Below are positions 42,047 through 50,598 of a DNA stretch of 64,000 bases, one piece after another. Location of the stretch: assembly GCA_903881545.1 (NCBI GenBank), contig CAIRTQ010000078.1:1-64000 (forward strand). The letters are read 5' to 3'. This DNA comes from an uncultured Elusimicrobia bacterium. Lineage in GTDB: Bacteria > Elusimicrobiota > Elusimicrobia > UBA1565 > UBA9628. The notes beneath the pieces are model-generated. The model ran no database searches. It worked only from the letters and a program-made list of their open reading frames with translations, and was not told the origin of the DNA. The translations under genes and the position numbers were made by a program. Position 1 is the stretch's first letter. Each line of letters opens with the position of its first letter.

Positions 42047-43499
42047 GTACTGGAATAAATTCCGCGGCTGGGCCCGGCATTTCGGGGCCGTCCGGGCCGA
42101 AGAGTCGCCGGCCTTGGAAGAGTTCTTCATCAACCCCGACCGGATCCCGGCCGAGAGCCCTCAGTTGGTGACGGGGATATTCTCGGACTGGTTTCTCATG
42201 GACCGCAAGCTGACCCATTGCCGCCTGACGCCGCTGGAACTGTTCATCCAGACGCACGAAAGAGAACGGAAGCTCAAGGAGCCGGATTTGTCGGTGTATC
42301 GCACATTCCAGCGGACAAACCGCTTCGGGATTTTCCGGGTCGAGGATGTGTCTCCCGGAGAATGGATGGACCTGAAGGCCATGCCGGATGGAAAGACCGC
42401 CCGGGTCATCGAGGCGACGGGCTCGCAGGATGTCGAACGCGGGAGCTATTTCATCGCCAGGATCGTGGCCTTTGAGGATCATTGGGCCATGTCCGGGGTC
42501 GCTGCCGGATTGCCGGATGAGTCCCGCTATCTCATGGACCGGGCCTTTTCCCGTGAAGGGAAGAAACTCTCGTCGGGAAGCCTTACCCCGCGCGACGTGC
42601 TGATGTTTTTCATGCCGAAGGCGAACTGGGAGCAAGAAGGAATAGAGCGGGTCAGGGCGAAGCTGGCTTCCATCCTCCAGAAATCGGGCATAGACATAAA
42701 GGTGGCGCGCATAGAGGAAAACATCCGCGAAGCCCACGCCAAGAAGGCGACGGAGGCGCCTCTCGTCGCCGAAGTCCAGCGCCTCTTGCCGCACAACTCC
42801 GATCTGGAGGAAGCCGGCAAGCTTCTCGCCGCGCTCTGGAATCTGACCATCCCGGAGTGCGATCCCTCCATCGATCCCCGGACGCTCCATAAGGGCCCCG
42901 TCGAGAAGATGCTGCTCCATGACATGCAGCGGATGGTCGAGGATAGGTTCCTTCAGAAAGACCTGCCCGACCCCGAATCCGTCAGGCCTGCCGTACGCGC
43001 CGCCGTCAAGGAGTGGCTGGAGGCGCCTCAAAAGGAACTGGACGGCAAGACGCCGAGGCAGGCCATCCTTGAGGAACGAAAGGCCCTGGGCAACCCTCAA
43101 GAACAGGTCGGCTTCAACGTGTCGATAAATGCCCACTCCCTGACTGAGAAAGAAAGAGCGGCCTACAAGTTTCTCGAAGAAGGGAAATCCGCCCTCCTTG
43201 AAGGCGACGCTGCCCGAGCCTTGCGAAGCTATCAAGAGGCCTACACGCGCCTTAGAGGACATCCCGAAGGCCACAGACTGCTGGGCAACCTCGCCACGGC
43301 CCATGCCATGATGGGGGATCGCGAAAAGGCCCTGGAGATGCTGCGGGCCTCTCTTAAAGCCGAGCCGGATTACCAGGTGGCCAGGGACAATCTGTACCTT
43401 TTAGAGTCCATGACCCCTGAGGAGTTCGCGAGCAAGCACCGGCAAGGCTTCTTCGGCAAGATGGAGTTCGTCGAGGATACGCCAGACCCAGACGGCTGA
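42024..43499 (+). CDS. TPR-containing protein of unknown function
   Basis: 'LDGKTPRQAILEERKAL' segment then TPR 'RALRSYQEAYTRLRGHPEGHRLLGNLATAHAMMGDREKALEMLRAS'. Confidence 0.6.
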   Translation: MSKSKAHKYWNKFRGWARHFGAVRAEESPALEEFFINPDRIPAESPQLVTGIFSDWFLMDRKLTHCRLTPLELFIQTHERERKLKEPDLSVYRTFQRTNRFGIFRVEDVSPGEWMDLKAMPDGKTARVIEATGSQDVERGSYFIARIVAFEDHWAMSGVAAGLPDESRYLMDRAFSREGKKLSSGSLTPRDVLMFFMPKANWEQEGIERVRAKLASILQKSGIDIKVARIEENIREAHAKKATEAPLVAEVQRLLPHNSDLEEAGKLLAALWNLTIPECDPSIDPRTLHKGPVEKMLLHDMQRMVEDRFLQKDLPDPESVRPAVRAAVKEWLEAPQKELDGKTPRQAILEERKALGNPQEQVGFNVSINAHSLTEKERAAYKFLEEGKSALLEGDAARALRSYQEAYTRLRGHPEGHRLLGNLATAHAMMGDREKALEMLRASLKAEPDYQVARDNLYLLESMTPEEFASKHRQGFFGKMEFVEDTPDPDG

Positions 43500-43523
43500 C
43501 GGCCTGCCGCGCGGCAAGGTCCG

Positions 43524-44822
43524 TCAGCCGTCCCCCAGGAGGAAAGACCAAGCGGGCCGGACATGGATGGTCTTCCCTGAAGAGCGGATTTCTTCCTGTT
43601 CATCGAGCGTCACCAGCGTCGCGTCCTTGACGGACAATGCCGACATGGCGGAATGGAGGGCGTCGATTTCCCGCCGGCGTGTTTCTGGATTTTGCAGGGA
43701 CCAGGCCACCTGGATCAGACCGCAGCCCTTCTCCGGCTTCTGAATCACGAAGTCCACTTCGCGCTGCTGGGCGTCCTTGAAATAGCAGATGGCTTCCGTT
43801 TGCCGGCGCAGATGCAGGAAAATCGCGTTCTCAAGAAGATGGCCCCAGTCATTCGAGGCGGAGAGCGCCTGGTGATGCGCCATTCCCGTGTCGATGCAGT
43901 AAAGTTTCTTGGGATTGACGATCCGTTTATGCGCCGAATTGCTCAGGATGGGCACGGAAAAGAATAAATAGCTGTCGTGGAACCAATCCATGGCGCGCGA
44001 AATTTCAGGCTTATTGACTTTGAGCCCTTGCGCCTTTAGACGCTCGCAGCTTTTATTGATCGTGCAGGTGCTTCCCACCTGGTTCATCAGAAGATGCAGG
44101 AGATGCGATATAGCGGACGGGTCGGAAGGGTTATGCCGCTCGATGATATCGCGCAAAAGGACCGCGTCCAGATAGTCTTGCAGAAGGCGGCGTCTCAGGG
44201 GCGGCTCGACCGCCAAAGTCTCCGGGAAGCCGCCCTGCGCGAGATATTCCTTGAAGCGTCCGAGCGCGATGGCGCGCTCGCGCGGTCCGAGCTCCGCGGT
44301 CGCCTTCTTTTCCGCCGCCAAGACCTCCCGGAAGCTGAATGGGAATATCTCGACGCTGAGAGAGCGCCCGCGCATGGACGAGGCGATTTCCTTGCTCAGG
44401 AGGGTGGCCGACGATCCGCTGATAAAAACGCGATGGCGCGCGCGCAGGAGACGGTCCACGAAATATTCCCAGCCGTTGACGACTTGCAGCTCGTCAAGGA
44501 AGAAATAGAGGGTCTCCCGAGGACCGACGCCGGGATGCAGTTCGTAATAGGCCTCCAGCAGCTCTCCGAGTTGCCGGGCTTGCAGATTGAAAAGCCTCTC
44601 ATCAAAGAAGTTGACGTAGACCAGGCGTTCTTGGCGGGCCGGGTCGGTTCGGAGCAAGTCATCCCAGACCTGGCGCAGAAAGGTGGTTTTTCCCGAGCGC
44701 CGGATGCCGATGACCGCCAACGCCTTGTGCGGCAGAAGCGGGCAGGTCTGCTCGCGCCGGAAATAGGAGAGCGGCCTGGAGAATTCCTTTTCGAGCAGGA
44801 CGTCCCGGAAAGCCGATTTCAT
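43524..44822 (-). CDS. AAA ATPase with DUF4143-type C-terminus
   Basis: ALAVIGIRRSGKTTFLRQVWDDLL; FFLDELQVVNGWEYFVDRL; FISGSSATLLSKEIASSMRGRSLSVEIFPFSFREVL; start refined to 44822. Confidence 0.88.
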   Translation of the reverse strand: MKSAFRDVLLEKEFSRPLSYFRREQTCPLLPHKALAVIGIRRSGKTTFLRQVWDDLLRTDPARQERLVYVNFFDERLFNLQARQLGELLEAYYELHPGVGPRETLYFFLDELQVVNGWEYFVDRLLRARHRVFISGSSATLLSKEIASSMRGRSLSVEIFPFSFREVLAAEKKATAELGPRERAIALGRFKEYLAQGGFPETLAVEPPLRRRLLQDYLDAVLLRDIIERHNPSDPSAISHLLHLLMNQVGSTCTINKSCERLKAQGLKVNKPEISRAMDWFHDSYLFFSVPILSNSAHKRIVNPKKLYCIDTGMAHHQALSASNDWGHLLENAIFLHLRRQTEAICYFKDAQQREVDFVIQKPEKGCGLIQVAWSLQNPETRRREIDALHSAMSALSVKDATLVTLDEQEEIRSSGKTIHVRPAWSFLLGDG

Positions 44823-44880
44823 AAGTGGTAAAGATTTTATACCATGTTTACTATAACTTGACAAGTAATTTTTACCACTT
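44823..44880 (-). promoter_or_regulatory. Sigma70 promoter TTGTCA-N17-TATAAA flanked by a perfect 10-bp inverted repeat AAGTGGTAAA/TTTACCACTT
   Basis: Arms 44823-44832 and 44871-44880; -35 44859-44864; -10 44836-44841. Confidence 0.75.
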
Positions 44881-44885
44881 TATAG

Positions 44886-45326
44886 TCATCTCGGGGAGCC
44901 CTGGGGCGTCCGCAGGAGGCCTGCATCACCCAACTTCCAACACAATCCGGGATTTTCTGGCGTCAGAATAGATAGTCGCCACAGTGTGGCGACTATCCGG
45001 CGGTCGGGGTAAACCTCGTTGAAACGCACTGCGCGAAACAGCATGCTCCTGTCGAATCCCGAACCATATTCCCCCACCAATCGCGCGCTCAGCGAGCATA
45101 CGATTTTCTGCCCATACTCGGCCCGCCGCGACTTGAGGATATCCTGACGGATACGCTGACCGATGTTCCAGTACAGCATGACCAGCCCGGCGTTGACAGC
45201 CTGGGCCATCCGTCCCCGGGCGGCCTCGATTATGGCTCGGATGTCCCCAACCAGCTTTTGGAGCGGCTGGTTTGGCCCGGCTCTCGCGGTCAGGCTGCTG
45301 GGGCGTCCACCAGGGATCTGTGTCAC
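44886..45326 (-). pseudogene. C-terminally truncated DUF1016 (YhcG-like) gene, nuclease domain missing
   Basis: PLQKLVGDIRAIIEAARGRMAQAVNAGLVMLYWNIGQRIRQDIL matches the N-terminus of the 49313 gene but lacks the PD-(D/E)XK half. Confidence 0.75.
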
Positions 45327-45360
45327 GTAAGGCATACGAGCGAGGGCCGGGAAATTTCCA
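45324..45360 (-). promoter_or_regulatory. ECF-like leaderless promoter copy b (GGAAA-N16-CGTA)
   Basis: Minus strand: CTGGAAATTTCCCGGCCCTCGCTCGTATGCCTTAC|GTG. Confidence 0.6.
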
Positions 45361-45415
45361 GTCTATCAAGGTCGCATTTTGCGGCCGCATCGGCGCGGGC
45401 TATGGCTTGCGGGCC

Positions 45416-46081
45416 CTAATCGCCGCGAGCGTACGGCCGGGCGCCGATCTTGAACAGATTGCCGCGCTTCGCCGCGCCGATGAGCATGCTCAGGTTGGCC
45501 ATGGCGAAGTAGACCCAGGTGGGCACGGCCTTCCCGCGGATGCCCTGCAGGGCCGACTCCGGGATGTCTTGGCCGGCGTCCAGGGCCACGATGGCATCAT
45601 CGAAGGCGGCCGCGATGTGCCGCGCCTTACCGCCCTGATCCTTCAGCGGCTTGCCGGCGAACATGCCGCCCCCGCCGATGGCCAGGCCGCCCGCCCAGCG
45701 CAGTCCGGCATCGCGGGCGAAGAGGCGGCAGATATCCAGGGCCACGTCATTGTGGCGCGCCTCCGCAAAACCGCAGTTGAGCACGGCGCAAAGCCGGCCG
45801 CCCCGGCCGGCGCGCGCCGCCGCCAGGCGCTCCAGGGCCAGCGTCAGCTCCGCCGGAAGGCTGTCCACATAAAGGGGCGTCACCAAGGCGACCACATCCG
45901 CCTCGATGAATGCTTTCTCAAGTTCCGGCCATCGCTCCGGCCGGCGTATCGCCGTGCGGACGGACAGCCGCTGGGCTTGCCAGCCGCGCCCGGCAAGCCC
46001 GTCCACCAGGTATTGCGCGAAAAATCCCGAGGTACTGTTAGGCCGGGGACTGCCGACCACAGCCAGGAAACCGCGGCTCAT
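45416..46081 (-). CDS. Flavodoxin-like NAD(P)H-dependent FMN reductase family protein
   Basis: FLAVVGSPRPNSTSGFFAQYLVDGL; DVVALVTPLYVDSLPAELTLAL. Confidence 0.75.
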   Translation of the reverse strand: MSRGFLAVVGSPRPNSTSGFFAQYLVDGLAGRGWQAQRLSVRTAIRRPERWPELEKAFIEADVVALVTPLYVDSLPAELTLALERLAAARAGRGGRLCAVLNCGFAEARHNDVALDICRLFARDAGLRWAGGLAIGGGGMFAGKPLKDQGGKARHIAAAFDDAIVALDAGQDIPESALQGIRGKAVPTWVYFAMANLSMLIGAAKRGNLFKIGARPYARGD

Positions 46082-46653
46082 CCGCGCGCCTCCAGCCTCG
46101 CGGCCAACCGCTCCAGCTCGACGCGCTGGTCCGCCGCCGCCTGCCCGCCGTTAAGGACCGCACTGCCCGAGACCGGCGCCTGCATGTTCATGGCATTGCG
46201 CGAGGCCAGCCGGGCGAAGACCTCGGCGCTCTCCGCGTCAGGCGCGCTCTGCCAACCTACGGCCAGGAAGTGGTGCGCCGGCTTGTAGCGCAGGCGGTGG
46301 TGCATCTCGCCGCCCACCCATTGGAACAGCGGGGAGATGGTCGGGATGGCCCGGTCCGCCGTGTGCTTGAGCACGCTGGAATAGCCGCCGAATGTGACCG
46401 GGCTGAGGAAGAACAGGGCCTCGCACCGCGCCATGGCCTTGGCCACATATTGCCCGTCGTCTTTTTGGAAGCACTCGCCCGGGGTCTTCAGCCAGCACTG
46501 GAAACAGCCGACGCAGGGTTTGACGCTCAGCGCTTCCAGAAAAACGGTCCCCGGCTCCCAGCCGCGAGCGCGCAAGGCCTCGCCGAGCATCCCTTCGATG
46601 GCCATGCCCAGCCGGTCCTTCCGGGTGCCTCCGTATAGGATCAGCGCTCGCAT
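46078..46653 (-). CDS. Flavodoxin family NAD(P)H-dependent oxidoreductase
   Basis: MRALILYGGTRKDRLGMAIE...VKPCVGCFQCWLKTPGEC...ALFFLSPVTFGGYSSVLKHTADR. Confidence 0.78.
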   Translation of the reverse strand: MRALILYGGTRKDRLGMAIEGMLGEALRARGWEPGTVFLEALSVKPCVGCFQCWLKTPGECFQKDDGQYVAKAMARCEALFFLSPVTFGGYSSVLKHTADRAIPTISPLFQWVGGEMHHRLRYKPAHHFLAVGWQSAPDAESAEVFARLASRNAMNMQAPVSGSAVLNGGQAAADQRVELERLAARLEARG

Positions 46654-46735
46654 CTCGTAATATTATCATACACATCCGAATATCTGAAGCCGGTGATTGC
46701 GATATCCTTGCAGGTTCAAGCGGGCGGGCATCCGG

Positions 46736-47260
46736 TTATCCGGGACTGAATCCGATCCGGCGCGGAGGTTCTGGCGGTGGCTCCAGGAACCCGCGGATGG
46801 TCTCAAAAAGCGTCTGGATCTGGACGTCGTGAGAGTCGAACTTGCGCTCGAGCTCGGCGAGCTTCGCCGCAAGCCCCTTGTGAGCGGCCATCATGCGGCG
46901 CATGCGATTGAATGCGCGCACGATCTGGATGCTGGCCGCGACTGCAACGGGGCTCTTGAGCACATATGCGGCCATCATGGCGCCGTGTTCTGTGAACGCA
47001 TAGGGGAGGTGCTTGATGTTCTGCCCTCTCTTCAAGGTCGCATTTTGCGTCCTTGAAGCCATAAGGACCTGTGCCTCTATCGGGGCCAAGCGGAACGTGA
47101 AGTCTTCCGGGAATCTCTCCCGATTGCGCCTGACCTGCTCGTTGAGCCGTTTGGTCGAGACTCCATAGATCCGGGCGAGGTCGAAGTCCAGCATGACGCT
47201 CTGCCCGCGAATGCGCAGGATATGCCGGTCCAAGTCTGGCGGCGGCGGATCATTGTCCAT
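46736..47260 (-). CDS. ORF6N domain protein
   Basis: ILRIRGQSVMLDFDLARIYGVSTKRLNEQVRRNRERFPEDFTFRL...YAFTEHGAMMAAYVL. Confidence 0.88.
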   Translation of the reverse strand: MDNDPPPPDLDRHILRIRGQSVMLDFDLARIYGVSTKRLNEQVRRNRERFPEDFTFRLAPIEAQVLMASRTQNATLKRGQNIKHLPYAFTEHGAMMAAYVLKSPVAVAASIQIVRAFNRMRRMMAAHKGLAAKLAELERKFDSHDVQIQTLFETIRGFLEPPPEPPRRIGFSPG

Positions 47261-47296
47261 GACAAGCATACGAGCGAGGGCCGGAAAAGTTCCAAG
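47258..47296 (-). promoter_or_regulatory. ECF-like leaderless promoter copy c (GGAAC-N16-CGTA)
   Basis: Minus strand: CTTGGAACTTTTCCGGCCCTCGCTCGTATGCTTGTC|ATG. Confidence 0.6.
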
Positions 47297-47339
47297 CTGA
47301 CCGGCCGTTTTCCCAAGGGGAGCGCGGGCATCGCCCCAT

Positions 47340-47366
47340 CTTAAGATTCCAATTTGGAATCTTAAG
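47340..47366. repeat. Perfect 13-bp inverted repeat CTTAAGATTCCAA-T-TTGGAATCTTAAG
   Basis: Read directly; lies between divergent ORF6N and radical SAM genes. Confidence 0.85.
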
Positions 47367-47413
47367 TTCCGAAGCCGTTGATTGTGATATCCTTTGGCGC
47401 GGGGCGTAAGCCA

Positions 47414-49087
47414 ATGCAAAAACTCGTCTTTCTCCAACTGCCGCGCCTGGATCCGGATGTCACCATGCCGGGCGAGAACGTGATGCTGGCCGCCGCCGGC
47501 CTTGGGCACGCCCTGCGCCGCGGCCGGGAAGGCCGATACTGGCGCATCCTGCCCACGCCCGCGGAGCAGGACACCTCCGACAACGCCGCCCTGGCCGACG
47601 CCATCGTCAAGCTGGGCCCGTCGGTGCTGGCGTGCACCGTCTATCTCTGGAACGTCGAACGCACCATCCGGCTTCTGGCATCGCTTAAAAAGCGTCTGCC
47701 GCGCCTGCGCGCCGTGATCGGCGGGCCGGAGGTCTCTCGCGACCACCCTCTTCTGGGGCCCGCGGCAGGCATCGACGTCGTTGTCACGGGCGAGGGCGAA
47801 ACGGTCTTCCCCGGCATTCTGGCCGCCCTGCGCCAGGGGCGGGAGACGGTCTGGCTCAGCGTGGGCTGGCGCCGCGGCCGCAGGCTGGCCTGGGGCCGGC
47901 GCTCGGCGCCGACAAGGCCGCTTTCCGAGCTGTTGCCGCCGGCTGAGGCCGCTATCAACCGTCCCGACGCGCACGGCATGGCGTATCTGGAAACCAACCG
48001 CGGCTGTCCGATGCGCTGCGCTTTCTGCTGTTACAACCTCATGCGCCGCGGCTGGAGCAGTCTGCCGCCGGCCGAGACCGCCCGCCGCATCCGCGTCCTG
48101 CGCCGGCGCGGCGCCCGCGAGATCCGCCTGGTGGACCCGACCTTCAACGCGCACCGGCGGTTCCGCGCGACCGTGGCCGCCATGCGCCGCGCCAATTTTG
48201 ACAAGAAGGTGCGCTTCTTCGTGGAACTGCGCGCCGACACGCTGACCGCGGCCGACGCCGCGGCGCTGGCCGCCGCCAACGTGGTCGAGGCGGAAGTGGG
48301 CGTCCAGAGCACCGACCCGGCCGTGCTCAGGCGCATCCACCGGCCCGCGCGGCTCGACTTGGTGCGGCGCGGCCTCGGACTGCTGGTGGCGCACGGCATC
48401 AAGCCGACGATCGATTTTATGTACGGCCTGCCGGGCCAGTCGGAAGCCGACATCAAGCGGTGCCTGTCGTGGCTGGAGGCCTTCCCCAAGGCGCACCAGC
48501 AGTTTTTGCCGACCTTGCTGTTGCCGGGGACGGAGCTGCGCGACCGCTGCCGGGAACTGGGTCTGCGCGGCCAGCGTCTGCCGCCATACCGGGTGGAGGG
48601 CACCGACAGCCTGAGCGCGCGGCGCCTGGCCGAAGTCGAGGCCGAGGCGGAGCGGCGCATCGGCGCGTTCGACTCGCCGACGCGGTGCTTCGTGGGCCGG
48701 CGTTTGCCGGATCTATATCCGGAGCGGGTGCGGGGGTTTGCGGCCGGGGGGTCGGCCAATAGGCGGGCCGTGATCTTCTCGGGGGCTGGTCTTTTCGCGC
48801 GGCGCGAGGCGATCACGGGGTGGATGTCAGAGGCGGTACGGCGGGAGCCGGACATCTTGTGGCAGTTCGTCTTTGCGCCGCGGGACCAGGAGCCGCTCGA
48901 CCTGCTCTACGCGGCCATCGCGGCCGTGCGGCGGATGCCGGGGCATTGGCTGGACAGGATGGTTTCGCCGGCTGGGATGAGGCGCTATGCCGCCCGCCGC
49001 GTGCTGGTGCGGTTGCCGCGTGGACGGAAGTTCGATGCGGGGTGGCGGGCCGCGGTGGACGGTCTGCTGGCCAGCGTGTTTCACTGA
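47414..49087 (+). CDS. B12-binding-domain radical SAM protein
   Basis: VIGGPEVSRDHPLL...GEGETVFPGILAAL; NRGCPMRCAFCCYNLMRRGW CxxxCxxC. Confidence 0.9.
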   Translation: MQKLVFLQLPRLDPDVTMPGENVMLAAAGLGHALRRGREGRYWRILPTPAEQDTSDNAALADAIVKLGPSVLACTVYLWNVERTIRLLASLKKRLPRLRAVIGGPEVSRDHPLLGPAAGIDVVVTGEGETVFPGILAALRQGRETVWLSVGWRRGRRLAWGRRSAPTRPLSELLPPAEAAINRPDAHGMAYLETNRGCPMRCAFCCYNLMRRGWSSLPPAETARRIRVLRRRGAREIRLVDPTFNAHRRFRATVAAMRRANFDKKVRFFVELRADTLTAADAAALAAANVVEAEVGVQSTDPAVLRRIHRPARLDLVRRGLGLLVAHGIKPTIDFMYGLPGQSEADIKRCLSWLEAFPKAHQQFLPTLLLPGTELRDRCRELGLRGQRLPPYRVEGTDSLSARRLAEVEAEAERRIGAFDSPTRCFVGRRLPDLYPERVRGFAAGGSANRRAVIFSGAGLFARREAITGWMSEAVRREPDILWQFVFAPRDQEPLDLLYAAIAAVRRMPGHWLDRMVSPAGMRRYAARRVLVRLPRGRKFDAGWRAAVDGLLASVFH

Positions 49088-49189
49088 AGCGCCGTAGGAA
49101 CGCAGGACGGCGGCCTCGTCTCGCTTGAGAATCATGCATTGCATTTTTTAATACCGGCATTAAGATTACAAGGCATCCGCGTGGCCGAC

Positions 49190-49282
49190 CGCCGCGTGCT
49201 GATGCGGAGGCCGCGCGGGCGGAAGTTCGATCCGGGGTGGCGGGCCGCGGTGGATGGGCTGCTGGCCGGCGTGTTCCACTGA
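49190..49282 (+). pseudogene. Duplicated 3' end of the radical SAM gene
   Basis: 93 nt, about 90% identical by eye to 48995-49087 including the stop codon. Confidence 0.85.
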
Positions 49283-49312
49283 GCGCCGCTGGTCCGGAGA
49301 CATAAGAGCCGA

Positions 49313-50401
49313 TCATTTTCGCGGCGCCTGGAGCCTGTCGCGCTCAACGGCGATGGCCGAGCGCAGCTTTTTCACCAGGGCCTCCCGGGGGGGAAGCTCG
49401 GTGAGGTACTGCGCGACGCGGATGCCGCTCTTATCGAGCCGCAGGAGTTCGATTTGCTCGCTGGAGCCGCCGGCGCAGAGGATGAGCCCGATGGGCGGCT
49501 CCTCCCCAGCCTGCTGCTCATTCTTTTCCAGCCAGCGCAGGTAGAGCTCCATCTGCCCTTTATACTCTGGTCGGAATCTGTCGAGCTTAAGTTCGACTGC
49601 CACCAAACGGCGCAGCTTGCGATGAAAGAAGAGCAGATCTATGTAGAAGTCGTCGCCATCGACCTGGATGCGCTTCTGGCGAGCCACGAAGGAGAAGCCG
49701 GTCCCGAGCTCCAATATGAAGGTCTCCATCTCACGCAGTATGGCCGACTCGAGGTCTTTCTCCTGGTACGCGCCTTTGAGGCGCAGGAAGTCGAGGAAGT
49801 AGGGATCCCGGAACACGAGGTCCGGGGTGAGCCGGTCTTCCTCCCGCAGGCTTTTGAGTTCCAGCCTGACGATATCCTCCGGCTTCTTAGAGAGCGCCGT
49901 GCGCTCGAAGAGCATCCCGGCGATCTTCGTTCGGAGAGTTCTGACGTTCCAGCCCTCCAGGCAGCACATCTCCGCGTAGAAGTCACGTTGGAGGGAGTCC
50001 TTGAGCGGGATTAGCTCGACGAAATGACTCCACGTCAATTTTCTCGACAGTGTCGAGAAAATCTTTGGATCAGGGAAAACCTCGGCGAATCGCATCATTC
50101 TAAACAGGGCGGGGACGCTGTATCCCGGTCCATAGTCCCGAACCAATTGCACGCAAAGCGTACGCACAATCTTCTTTCCGTACTCGGCCCGCCGCGATTT
50201 GAGGATATCCTGCCGGATACGCTGACCGATGTTCCAGTACAGCATGACCAGCCCAACGTTGACGGTCTGTGCCACCCGCCCCCGGGCGGCTTCGATCATG
50301 GCGCGGATGTCGCCGACCAGCTTTTGGAGCGGCTGGCCCGGCGCAGGCTGAGCGGTCAGGCCTCTGGGGTGTTTGCTATGGATTGGCTCCACGCCATGCA
50401 T
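49313..50401 (-). CDS. DUF1016 / YhcG-like PD-(D/E)XK nuclease family protein (leaderless start could be GTG 50392)
   Basis: N-term YWNIGQRIRQDILKSRRAEYGKKIV; C-term YIDLLFFHRKLRRLVAVELKLDRFRPEYKGQMELYLRWL. Confidence 0.9.
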   Translation of the reverse strand: MHGVEPIHSKHPRGLTAQPAPGQPLQKLVGDIRAMIEAARGRVAQTVNVGLVMLYWNIGQRIRQDILKSRRAEYGKKIVRTLCVQLVRDYGPGYSVPALFRMMRFAEVFPDPKIFSTLSRKLTWSHFVELIPLKDSLQRDFYAEMCCLEGWNVRTLRTKIAGMLFERTALSKKPEDIVRLELKSLREEDRLTPDLVFRDPYFLDFLRLKGAYQEKDLESAILREMETFILELGTGFSFVARQKRIQVDGDDFYIDLLFFHRKLRRLVAVELKLDRFRPEYKGQMELYLRWLEKNEQQAGEEPPIGLILCAGGSSEQIELLRLDKSGIRVAQYLTELPPREALVKKLRSAIAVERDRLQAPRK

Positions 50402-50428
50402 ACGAACAAGGGCCGAATAAGTTCTAGG
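50390..50428 (-). promoter_or_regulatory. ECF-like leaderless promoter copy d (AGAAC-N16-CGTA)
   Basis: Minus strand: CCTAGAACTTATTCGGCCCTTGTTCGTATGCATGGC|GTG. Confidence 0.55.
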
Positions 50429-50447
50429 CTAACCGGCTTCGCGGCCA

Positions 50448-50527
50448 CATCAAGCCGACGATCGATTTAATGTACGGCCTGCCGGGCCAGTCATAAGCCG
50501 ACATCAAGCGGTGTCTGTCGTGGCTGG
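50448..50527 (+). pseudogene. Internal fragment of the radical SAM gene
   Basis: 80 nt with 4 mismatches to 48397-48476; creates an in-frame TAA. Confidence 0.88.
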
Positions 50528-50598
50528 CAGTTTTTGCCGGAAGGCTTGATCGCGGATTCAACGTATGATCTAATCTGGAGAATCTAGGAGGAGCAACC

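Noticed and set aside
44926-45390. 154-aa minus ORF overlapping the truncated DUF1016
   Set aside because: Alternate frame; only the first residues (PQNATL) are meaningful as an ORF6N remnant.
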